NCBI GenBank assembly: GCA_003511465.1
Contig: DOID01000113.1
Location: 19,726-27,312, forward strand
Length of the DNA stretch: 7,587 nucleotides
Source of the DNA: Bacillota bacterium
GTDB lineage: Bacteria; Bacillota; UBA4882; UBA10575
Direction: 5' to 3'
Position numbers and translations under genes: made by a program. Positions 1 to 5,475 of the stretch are shown here, piece after piece; the first letter of the stretch is position 1, and every line of letters starts with the position of its first letter. The notes beneath the pieces were generated by a model. It was given only the letters and a program-made list of their open reading frames with translations. It made no database searches and was not told the DNA's origin.

Positions 1-14
1 CTCACTTTTCGCAG

Positions 15-24
15 AAGGGGAGGT
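15..24 (+). promoter_or_regulatory. Ribosome binding site for spoIIIAF
   Basis: The purine-rich AAGGGGAGGT matches the anti-Shine-Dalgarno sequence well. It is the only such site near the spoIIIAF 5' end. It lies 30 bases before the TTG at 55, too far to serve it, and so argues for a start between 25 and 34 (CTG at 25, or a rarer ATC at 28 or 34). Confidence 0.55.
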
Positions 25-537
25 CTGATCCCGATCAAAGATGCGATCAAAAGTTTGCTGGCCTTGATTTTATTGGCTGGTTTTTTGGAACTTCTATTGC
101 CCGATGATGAAATGCGGAAATATACCCGAATGGTGGTTGGCTTAATTGTGCTTTTTTCCTTAATTAACCTGGTAGGTCAGATTGGGCGGGATGTTGCACT
201 TGAGTTACCGGTGAGCGACGGATTATCCTCCCCCGGGGCGGAGGCCTTGGTGGCGGAGGGGCTTAATTTGCGGCGACAAGGGGAGAATAAGGCCACAGAG
301 CTTGCCACGCCGGTCCTCCAGGGTGAGGTGGAACGGATCTTACACGAGATTACCGGGATAAAGGGAATCAAGGTTGAGATTGCGCCGGGGAAGACAGGTG
401 CGGAACGGACAGTAAAGGTGACACTGGTGGAGGATCCAGGGGTCCCACCGGATCTTGTTAAGAGGATGGTGGCAGAATTACTAAAGATAAAGCCGGAACA
501 GGTGGAGGTGGAAGAGAAAATTGAAAGTGAACAATAA
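25..537 (+). CDS. spoIIIAF: Stage III sporulation protein AF (SpoIIIAF)
   Basis: SpoIIIAF is part of the SpoIIIA-SpoIIQ channel, which spans the two membranes between mother cell and forespore. Numbered from a start at 25, the protein has 170 residues: two membrane segments (about 10-25 and 35-52) around a polar turn that carries the family-like LLLPDDEMRKYTRMVVGL stretch, a charged linker, and a C-terminal domain (about 100-165) with the helix-strand-strand-helix-strand pattern of a ring-building motif. The start is uncertain. A TTG at 55 lies inside the first membrane helix and has no ribosome site. The only good site (AAGGGGAGGT, 15-24) points upstream, where the reading frame offers CTG at 25 but no ATG, GTG or TTG. 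A CTG start overlaps a TGA in another frame at 26-28, as in coupled genes. It lies just before spoIIIAG and spoIIIAH, as in the spoIIIA operon. The family call is firm; the start is an inference. Confidence 0.85.
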   Translation: MIPIKDAIKSLLALILLAGFLELLLPDDEMRKYTRMVVGLIVLFSLINLVGQIGRDVALELPVSDGLSSPGAEALVAEGLNLRRQGENKATELATPVLQGEVERILHEITGIKGIKVEIAPGKTGAERTVKVTLVEDPGVPPDLVKRMVAELLKIKPEQVEVEEKIESEQ

Positions 538-1132
538 TAAAGGTTGGGCTGAACTGGAAAAAATATTTGATCGTCTTGGCTTCCGGCAACTTCCTACCCA
601 GGAGAGAAAGCTAATTTTGACTGCCCTCTTGTTGGTCGGGGTTGGGATCGGGTTTATGGTGTGGGGAGGAATGGTCAAATCGCAGCTACCTACAACGCCT
701 CCCGAGCAACTGACTAAAGGGTTGACCCTCGTGGAAGCGGAGCATGAATATTGGTCCGAGGGCCGGTTGGAGCGGGAAGTGGCGTCGGTGTTGGCCCAGA
801 TTAAAGGAGCCGGGCGGGTGGTGGTAGATCTACATTTGGCGGCAACGGAAGAGACCAAATGGCTGTACCGGGAAGATCGGCAAGAGCGGGTGACCCCTTC
901 CGGGGACGGAGGGGAAACCAGGGATATATCGATCCGTCTGGAACCGATCTTGAAGCGTAGTGGCAGCGAAGAGGCACCGGTCAGTAGCGGGAAAACAGCG
1001 CCGGTGATCAGCGGAGTGTTGGTGGTTGCCGAAGGGGCTGATGATCCGACCGTCCAAAGACAACTGGGGGAGGCAACAGCGGTTTTACTGGGGATTGGTC
1101 TTCATCGGGTCATTGTATTACCATGGGGTTAA
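521..1132 (+). CDS. spoIIIAG: Stage III sporulation protein AG (SpoIIIAG)
   Basis: SpoIIIAG forms a large ring of the mother-cell half of the SpoIIIA-SpoIIQ channel. The 203-residue protein has a short cytoplasmic N-terminus, one membrane helix (about 31-50, LILTALLLVGVGIGFMVWGG) and an extracytoplasmic domain. That domain begins with an amphipathic helix (about 80-95, ending LAQIKGAG) and a strand (VVVDLHL). An insertion (about 108-162) corresponds to the extra beta region known to split the ring-building motif in this family. The domain then closes with GVLVVAEGADDP, a helix, and GIGLHRVIVL, all typical of SpoIIIAG. The start is TTG at 521, preceded by GGAGGTG (504-510) inside spoIIIAF; a GTG at 527 is an alternative. 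The gene overlaps spoIIIAF by 17 bases, which suggests translational coupling. Its length is slightly below the roughly 230 residues of the Bacillus protein. Confidence 0.93.
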   Translation: MKVNNNKGWAELEKIFDRLGFRQLPTQERKLILTALLLVGVGIGFMVWGGMVKSQLPTTPPEQLTKGLTLVEAEHEYWSEGRLEREVASVLAQIKGAGRVVVDLHLAATEETKWLYREDRQERVTPSGDGGETRDISIRLEPILKRSGSEEAPVSSGKTAPVISGVLVVAEGADDPTVQRQLGEATAVLLGIGLHRVIVLPWG

Positions 1133-1193
1133 TATTTTAAAAGAATATAGGTAAAAAACGAGAAGTGGAGAAACTTAAAAGGAGGGTAAAAAC

Positions 1194-1697
1194 TTGGATC
1201 TAAAAAAGCTCGAACCTAGTCTGGTCTTGATTCTATTGGGGGTTAGTTTTCTACTTTTGCTTAGCGTCGGGTTTTATAGCCGATTCTTTTTGGATACCGG
1301 ATCTGAAAAGCCGGCCGCGCCCCCTTTAGAGGTAGCCGCCTTAGTGGATCATAGTAACGATCGAGCCGTCCTTTCCGAGTTTCGCTGGAATCGTGATCGT
1401 CAGCGGAGCCGTTTCCAAGAAACCCTGGAAGATATGTTGCGGACCGCCGAAGGAGAACAAATCAACAAAGTCCAGGATGAACTGCTGCTTTTAACGAAGC
1501 GGCAAACGATGGAGAATGAATTGGAAAATCTCCTGTCGGTAAAGGGTTATACCCATAATGCGGTGGCTGTTTATCCGGCTGCGGTGACCGTGATCATCAA
1601 GAATGAAACTTTGACACCGAGTTCGGCGGCGGAGGTCGGGGAATTAGTGACCAGGATCACCGGTTATCGGGCGGAACAAGTACGGATTATGGAATAA
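1194..1697 (+). CDS. spoIIIAH: Stage III sporulation protein AH (SpoIIIAH)
   Basis: SpoIIIAH is the mother-cell membrane protein that meets SpoIIQ from the forespore across the intermembrane space and so joins the two halves of the channel. The 167-residue protein has an N-terminal membrane anchor (about 9-27), a short Pro/Ala-rich linker and a C-terminal EscJ/PrgK-like domain. Family hallmarks are the RWNRDRQRSRFQETLEDML helix (about 64-82), LLLLTKRQTMENELENLLSVKGY (about 97-119 in shortened form) and a final strand-helix-strand ending TGYRAEQVRIME. The start is TTG at 1194, with AGGAGG at 1180-1185 eight bases upstream. It is shorter than the Bacillus protein (about 218 residues), mainly through a reduced linker. 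It follows spoIIIAG after 61 AT-rich bases and is the last gene of the spoIIIA operon. No terminator follows. Confidence 0.93.
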   Translation: MDLKKLEPSLVLILLGVSFLLLLSVGFYSRFFLDTGSEKPAAPPLEVAALVDHSNDRAVLSEFRWNRDRQRSRFQETLEDMLRTAEGEQINKVQDELLLLTKRQTMENELENLLSVKGYTHNAVAVYPAAVTVIIKNETLTPSSAAEVGELVTRITGYRAEQVRIME

Positions 1698-1809
1698 AAG
1701 AGGAGGCACCGGGTCTGCCGACAAAGTGAAAAGAAAAAAGAGGAAATTTGTTGCCTAATGCGGAATAACATTATCGTTTCCATTTGCCAAGCTAAGGAGA
1801 GTGTGATTT
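1698..1809 (+). other. Gap between spoIIIAH and accB, possible weak promoter
   Basis: This gap separates a sporulation operon from a housekeeping one, so an accB promoter is expected here. The best vegetative-type match I see is weak: TTGTTG at 1748-1753 and TATCGT at 1772-1777, 18 bases apart. No Rho-independent terminator is visible after spoIIIAH; GGCA/TGCC (1705-1708 and 1716-1719) is only a 4-bp stem with no T-run. A strong ribosome-site-like AAGAGGAGG (1698-1706) has no matching gene. A 10-codon basic reading frame (1726-1758, GTG start) is too far from it to be convincing. No riboswitch or clear operator was recognised. Confidence 0.3.
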
Positions 1810-2289
1810 ATGAATATAAAGGAAATTAAAGAACTTATGCAAATGCTGGTCGAGACTGATATTACCGAATTGAACCTGGAAAGCGACGGGACCAAAATTA
1901 TCATCAAAAAAGGGGTTGCCGGTGCGGTGCAGCCGGTGGTGACCGTTACCCCAACTACGGTGCCGACGGTGTCGGCGGCGGAAAATCTTTCTGCAACGAC
2001 AGAGGCCCTTCCTCCGCAGAGGCAAAAGGGGAAAGAGCTTCCTCCGAACCAGGAATATGTCTGCGCTGAGATCGTGGGGACCTTTTATCGGGCACCCGGT
2101 CCCGGGGAAGCGCCTTTTGTTCAGGTTGGGGAGACGGTGGAACCCGGTCAGACCCTCTGCATTATTGAAGCGATGAAAGTAATGAATGAGATCGAAAGTC
2201 CGATCCGGGGTAAGGTGATTGAGGTTTTGGCGGATGACTCCGAACCGGTCGAATTTGGACAACCCTTATTTGTCATCGAAAAAAACTAA
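1810..2289 (+). CDS. accB: Biotin carboxyl carrier protein of acetyl-CoA carboxylase (AccB)
   Basis: AccB carries the biotin that AccC carboxylates and AccA/AccD discharge onto acetyl-CoA, giving malonyl-CoA in the first committed step of fatty acid synthesis. The 159-residue cytoplasmic protein has an N-terminal helix and strand region (1-35, MNIKEIKELMQMLVETDITE), a flexible Pro/Thr/Val/Ala-rich linker (about 36-80) and a biotinyl domain (about 82-157). The biotin site EAMKVMNEI is intact, with Lys123 as the attachment lysine. The domain also shows GTFYRAPGPG and the closing GQPLFVIEKN. Length and layout are normal for AccB. The start is ATG at 1810 with AAGGAG at 1794-1799. accC follows in the same direction after 59 bases, the usual arrangement. 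Confidence 0.97.
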   Translation: MNIKEIKELMQMLVETDITELNLESDGTKIIIKKGVAGAVQPVVTVTPTTVPTVSAAENLSATTEALPPQRQKGKELPPNQEYVCAEIVGTFYRAPGPGEAPFVQVGETVEPGQTLCIIEAMKVMNEIESPIRGKVIEVLADDSEPVEFGQPLFVIEKN

Positions 2290-2294
2290 ACAAA

Positions 2295-2318
2295 GCTTTT
2301 TACAGTAACGTAAAAAGC
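2295..2318 (+). repeat. Perfect inverted repeat between accB and accC
   Basis: GCTTTTTAC (2295-2303) and its exact reverse complement GTAAAAAGC (2310-2318) flank a 6-base centre, AGTAAC. It lies six bases after the accB stop codon and 14 bases before the accC ribosome site. In RNA it could form a 9-bp hairpin. It is not a classical terminator: the stem is mostly A-U and CCCAAACC follows instead of a T-run. It may be an operator, an mRNA stability or processing element that sets AccB:AccC ratios, or chance. The symmetry is certain; any function is an inference. Confidence 0.6.
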
Positions 2319-2332
2319 CCAAACCAAAGGTC

Positions 2333-2338
2333 GGAGGT
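2333..2338 (+). promoter_or_regulatory. Ribosome binding site that sets the TTG start of accC
   Basis: GGAGGT lies ten bases before the TTG at 2349. The only earlier in-frame start-like codon, GTG at 2337, is followed at once by a TAG, so the non-ATG start is well supported. Confidence 0.75.
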
Positions 2339-2348
2339 GTAGTTATCG

Positions 2349-3704
2349 TTGTTTGGCAAAATACTGGTCGCCAACCGGGGGGAGATCGCCCTACGCGTGA
2401 TCCGAGCTTGTAAAGAGCTGGGTATTGAGACGGTGGCCATTTATTCTGAAGTAGATCAAAATGCCTTGCATGTCCGGTATGCGGATGAAGCGGTCTGCGT
2501 CGGACCGGCGTCGCCATCAAAAAGCTATCTTAATATTATTAATATTATCAGTACCGCGACCATCACTGGCGTGGATGCCATTCATCCGGGGTACGGTTTT
2601 TTAGCGGAGAATCCCCGTTTCGTTGAGATCTGTGAGACCCATAATATTAAGTTTATCGGGCCTTCGGCCCAGGTCATGGAGAAGATGGGCGATAAGTCCC
2701 GCGCCAAAAGGATCATGAAAGAACAGGGGATACCGGTGATTCCCGGATCTGACGGGCCGATCACTTCTTTGGAGGAAGTGGCCGTGGTGGCGGCGGAGAT
2801 CGGGTATCCGGTGATTATTAAAGCTTCGGCTGGTGGCGGTGGCCGGGGCATGCGGGTAGTTCATGCGCCGGAGGACCTGAAGCAAGCGGTGCAAACTGCC
2901 CAGATGGAAGCGGAAGCCGCTTTTGGACAACCCGAGGTTTATCTGGAAAAATACATCGAGGAACCACGGCACATTGAGATTCAACTGCTCTTTGACGAGC
3001 ATGGGCATGGCGTTTATTTAGGCGAACGGGATTGTTCCCTCCAGCGTCGGCACCAGAAAATCCTAGAGGAGTCCCCTTCTCCACGGGTAACGCCGGAGCT
3101 CAGGAAAGCGTTGGGGGAAGCGGCGTTAAAAGGGGCGCAGGCCGTTGGGTACACCGGTGCCGGTACGGTGGAGTTTCTGGTCGATAAAAATGATCAATTT
3201 TACTTTATGGAGATGAATACCAGAATCCAGGTGGAGCATCCGGTGACGGAAATGGTGACCGGTATTGATCTGGTGAAACTGCAAATTTTGGTTGCCGCCG
3301 GTGAGGAGTTGCCTTGGCGACAGGATGAGATTATCCTCCGGGGACATGCCTTGGAATGCCGCATTAACGCGGAAGATCCGGAGAAAAACTTCCGTCCGCA
3401 GCCGGGGCTGATCGATTTTTACCATGCGCCGGGTGGCGCAGGAATCCGGGTTGATAGTGCGGCGTATTCCGGTTGTCAGATCACTCCTTATTATGATTCT
3501 TTGGTTTCCAAACTAATCGCTTGGGGCGAAACAAGGGAAGAAGCGATTGCTCGGATGATTCGGGCTTTGGAAGAGTTTGAAGTGGATGGGATACCGTCAA
3601 CGCTCCTTTTCCACTTGGAAATTCTTTACCATCCCGACTTTCTAGCCGGGGAGTTTACTACGGATTTTATCACTAATTTGCTAAATGAGTTACGTTTGGA
3701 ATAA
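2349..3704 (+). CDS. accC: Biotin carboxylase subunit of acetyl-CoA carboxylase (AccC)
   Basis: AccC uses ATP and bicarbonate to carboxylate the biotin on AccB. The 451-residue length equals that of typical single-subunit AccC. Domains run in the normal order: N-terminal biotin carboxylase domain (1-114, FGKILVANRGEIALRVI), ATP-grasp domain (about 115-320) and C-terminal biotin carboxylase domain (about 335-445). The glycine-rich ATP loop KASAGGGGRGM (158-168) is intact, and so is the catalytic EMNTRIQVEHPVTE block (288-301). Expected ligand and catalytic residues are visible: Lys116, Lys158, His208, Glu210, Lys237, Glu275, Glu288, Arg292, Gln294, Glu296 and Arg338. It starts at TTG (2349) with a strong ribosome site. 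The lack of a fused carrier domain and the adjacent accB favour acetyl-CoA carboxylase over pyruvate or propionyl-CoA carboxylase. Confidence 0.97.
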   Translation: MFGKILVANRGEIALRVIRACKELGIETVAIYSEVDQNALHVRYADEAVCVGPASPSKSYLNIINIISTATITGVDAIHPGYGFLAENPRFVEICETHNIKFIGPSAQVMEKMGDKSRAKRIMKEQGIPVIPGSDGPITSLEEVAVVAAEIGYPVIIKASAGGGGRGMRVVHAPEDLKQAVQTAQMEAEAAFGQPEVYLEKYIEEPRHIEIQLLFDEHGHGVYLGERDCSLQRRHQKILEESPSPRVTPELRKALGEAALKGAQAVGYTGAGTVEFLVDKNDQFYFMEMNTRIQVEHPVTEMVTGIDLVKLQILVAAGEELPWRQDEIILRGHALECRINAEDPEKNFRPQPGLIDFYHAPGGAGIRVDSAAYSGCQITPYYDSLVSKLIAWGETREEAIARMIRALEEFEVDGIPSTLLFHLEILYHPDFLAGEFTTDFITNLLNELRLE

Positions 3705-3791
3705 AGCTTTTTGCGAGACGGATTTTTACCGAAAACCCGCATAAAAATAAAAGAGTTGTGTCATAAGATTATTACGATGGAGGTGGCAGGA
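3705..3791 (+). other. AT-rich gap between accC and the Asp23 gene
   Basis: The reading frame of the Asp23 gene stays open through most of this gap, back to a TTG at 3711, but that region is AT-rich, has no ribosome site and adds a sequence unlike the family. It contains a 7-bp A/T-only inverted repeat (ATTTTTA at 3722-3728, TAAAAAT at 3742-3748) and a weak promoter-like pair, TTTACC (3725-3730) and TAAAAG (3748-3753), 17 bases apart. Neither is convincing. The gap may simply be a leader within a continuous transcript. Confidence 0.25.
3779..3784 (+). promoter_or_regulatory. Ribosome binding site that sets the GTG start of the Asp23 gene
   Basis: GGAGGT ends seven bases before the GTG at 3792. 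It overlaps the alternative in-frame starts ATG 3777 and GTG 3783, which therefore cannot use it. This decides in favour of a 135-residue protein. Confidence 0.75.
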
Positions 3792-4199
3792 GTGGCCAGG
3801 GATTTTAATCCAGAATTACATGAGTGGGATGAGAAAAACGGTTCAATTCGCATTGCTAATGAGGTCGTGGGTGTGATCGCTGGACTGGCAGCGATGGAGG
3901 TCAAAGGTGTTTACGGGATGAGCGGCGGTATGGTGGACGGAATTACAGAGCTCTTAAAGAAGAAGAACCTCTCGAAGGGGGTTCGGGTTGAAGTTGGGGA
4001 GAAGGAAACCGCCATCGATCTTTCGATCATTGTTGGCTACGGTTCGAAAATTCCCGAGGTAGCCGTGGATGTCCAGGAAAATGTGAAACGGGCGATTGAG
4101 AGTATGACCGGACTTACGGTGGTGGAAGTTAATGTCCATATTCAAGGGGTTGAATTTCAGCAGGAAGAACTACCACCGGAAGAAAAACGGGTAAAATAA
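3792..4199 (+). CDS. yqhY: Asp23/Gls24 family protein, YqhY type
   Basis: This cytoplasmic Asp23-family (DUF322) protein has 135 residues from the GTG at 3792, a normal family length. Signature segments are GSIRIANEVVGVIAGLAAMEVKGV (17-40 in shortened form), the YGMSGG turn (41-46), two predicted strands (KGVRVEV and AIDLSIIVGYG), a helix (about 88-106) and the closing strand VVEVNVHIQGV (110-120). The tail is charged (EELPPEEKRVK). It follows accB-accC and precedes nusB, apart from two inserted genes. In B. subtilis the yqhY gene holds this position, and its loss has been linked to disturbed acetyl-CoA carboxylase activity. The orthology call rests on both sequence and position. A direct effect on AccB/AccC is an inference here. 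Confidence 0.9.
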   Translation: MARDFNPELHEWDEKNGSIRIANEVVGVIAGLAAMEVKGVYGMSGGMVDGITELLKKKNLSKGVRVEVGEKETAIDLSIIVGYGSKIPEVAVDVQENVKRAIESMTGLTVVEVNVHIQGVEFQQEELPPEEKRVK

Positions 4200-4226
4200 G
4201 CGGAGGGTAAAGGAGGGACGAATGGA

Positions 4227-4760
4227 ATGAAGATTTCTTATCGGGTGGTTATTATCTTTGGTTCCCTGGTAATGCTGGTGTTTTCCATCTTCTTTTTCGG
4301 TTTGCTCCTTGGCGAAGACGTCTTTCGCGTCCTTGGGGTACTCACTGTTGGGGAAAACGGGAAGATCATAAAACTAATTGCTTTTCTCTTCTTCTTCGTC
4401 CTTTTCCTGCTCTTATGGATGGCTGGGTTACATACGAAGAAGGAATTCAAAACAATCATCCATGAGACCGAGTTGGGCGAGATTCGGATCGCTTCACCAG
4501 CGGTTGAAGCTTTGGCTTTACGGGCGGTCAAGAAGATTAGGGGTGTGCGGGAGGCTGAAATCCGGGTGCTGACCGAGAACGATGGTTTACGCTTTCAAGT
4601 GGCGATCACCAGTTCCCCTGAGGTTAATATCCCCCAGTTGGTCCATGAGATCCGGGATGAATTACGTGAGTATATCCAATCGACGATTGGGATCCCGGTG
4701 AATAATTCAGAAGTGACGGTGAACAGAGTCTCAGCCGAGCCGCGGGCAAGAGTGGAATAA
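4227..4760 (+). CDS. amaP: AmaP-type membrane anchor for Asp23 proteins
   Basis: The 177-residue protein resembles the alkaline shock response membrane anchor AmaP. It has two hydrophobic helices (about 7-29 and 48-66) joined by a short extracytoplasmic loop, so both ends should face the cytoplasm. The soluble C-terminal part (about 80-168) resembles the Asp23 fold: TELGEIRIASPAVEALALRAV, then RGVREAEIRVL, a second strand LRFQVAITSS, a helix VHEIRDELREYIQSTIGI and a final strand SEVTVNRV. In staphylococci AmaP tethers Asp23 to the membrane. The neighbours here, an Asp23 gene upstream and a DUF2273 gene downstream, support the same role. The ATG at 4227 has AGGAGGG at 4211-4217. A nearby ATG at 4222 is in another frame. 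Confidence 0.85.
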   Translation: MKISYRVVIIFGSLVMLVFSIFFFGLLLGEDVFRVLGVLTVGENGKIIKLIAFLFFFVLFLLLWMAGLHTKKEFKTIIHETELGEIRIASPAVEALALRAVKKIRGVREAEIRVLTENDGLRFQVAITSSPEVNIPQLVHEIRDELREYIQSTIGIPVNNSEVTVNRVSAEPRARVE

Positions 4761-4772
4761 GGAGGGTGGATA

Positions 4773-5012
4773 GTGGAAGAAAAAGATAACCACCAGCTTT
4801 TTAAAGTGTTCTTAACCTACAAAGGACGGATTTTCTCTTCCGTTTTAGGGGTTGTCACTGGCATTTTAGTACTCTGGCTTGGTTGGATCAAGGCTTTGTC
4901 TTTTCTCCTTTGTGTCCTGGTGGGGTATGGTGTGGGAAAAAAGCTGGATGGCGGCGGAGAGATAAAGCTACCATGGTTGAGAAACATTTTTCAAAAACGA
5001 CGATTTCGTTAA
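4773..5012 (+). CDS. DUF2273 small membrane protein
   Basis: This 79-residue protein has two hydrophobic segments (about 19-37 and 40-55) with glycines spaced in a way typical of DUF2273 (GVVTGILVLWLGWIKALSFL, then GYGVGKKLDGG). A basic tail (NIFQKRRFR) probably faces the cytoplasm. The start is GTG at 4773, with GGAGGGTG seven bases before it, directly after the amaP stop. DUF2273 genes usually sit with amaP and asp23, and the proteins may form one membrane assembly. The biochemical role is unknown. The family call is good and the function is not assigned. Confidence 0.85.
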   Translation: MEEKDNHQLFKVFLTYKGRIFSSVLGVVTGILVLWLGWIKALSFLLCVLVGYGVGKKLDGGGEIKLPWLRNIFQKRRFR

Positions 5013-5028
5013 TTGAGGTTAGAAATCA

Positions 5029-5475
5029 ATGAGTAGACGCTTGGCAAGAGAATTAGCATTTTATGTCTTATTCCAATCCGACTTAGGACAGGTGCCTTGG
5101 CATGATGCCATGGAACGATTAATGGACGAATACGAGCTTGCTGCTGAAGACGGCGCTTTTTTTCAGGAGCTGACCGGCGGTGCCATGACAAAGTTGGGGG
5201 AGATCGACGGTCTGCTCCTTCGTTATTCACAGGACTGGCCTTTGGCGCGGATGGCGAGTACGGACCGGAATCTTTTACGGTTGGCGGTTTATGAATTATT
5301 GTACAGAAATGATATTCCTTTAGAAGTTACGGTCAATGAAGCGGTGGAATTAGCGAAGAAATTCGGCGATGAAGATTCCGGAAAATTCGTCAACGGGGTG
5401 CTGGGAACCGTGATTCGAGAAATCCGGAAAATGGTGGAGGTCCCGGTCAAGATTGACGGGGGCGTCGATGAGTAG
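5029..5475 (+). CDS. nusB: Transcription antitermination factor NusB
   Basis: NusB binds boxA RNA with S10 (NusE) and supports antitermination and processing of rRNA transcripts. The 148-residue all-helical protein has the N-terminal RNA-binding helix SRRLARELAFYVLFQSD (2-18). The family core is also present: ASTDRNLLRLAVYELL (76-91), then DIPLEVTVNEAVELAKKFGD (95-114) and KFVNGVLGTV (119-128). Length is normal. The ATG at 5029 has GAGGT at 5014-5018. Its place after the Asp23 gene cluster matches the Bacillus order. It overlaps the next gene by eight bases, so the two are probably translationally coupled. Confidence 0.96.
   Translation: MSRRLARELAFYVLFQSDLGQVPWHDAMERLMDEYELAAEDGAFFQELTGGAMTKLGEIDGLLLRYSQDWPLARMASTDRNLLRLAVYELLYRNDIPLEVTVNEAVELAKKFGDEDSGKFVNGVLGTVIREIRKMVEVPVKIDGGVDE

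Noticed and set aside
2..28. A nine-codon open frame ending in TGA at 26-28, possibly the spoIIIAE C-terminus.
   Set aside because: The visible peptide (SLFAEGEV) is too short and does not show a recognisable SpoIIIAE ending, so it is not listed as a gene.
1748..1777. Promoter-like TTGTTG and TATCGT before accB.
   Set aside because: It matches only 3 and 4 of 6 consensus positions, too weak for a separate promoter entry; noted in the gap description.
2292..3712. The 10-mer AAAGCTTTTT occurs just after both the accB and accC genes (2292-2301 and 3703-3712).
   Set aside because: Repeated 10-mers are expected by chance in a window of this size, and only the first copy forms an inverted repeat.
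3722..3748. A/T-only 7-bp inverted repeat in the accC-Asp23 gap as a terminator.
   Set aside because: The stem has no G-C pairs, the loop is 13 bases, and no T-run follows, so it would not terminate transcription.
3711..3791. N-terminal extension of the Asp23 protein from TTG 3711.
   Set aside because: There is no ribosome site before 3711, the extension is unlike the family, and a strong site points to GTG 3792.
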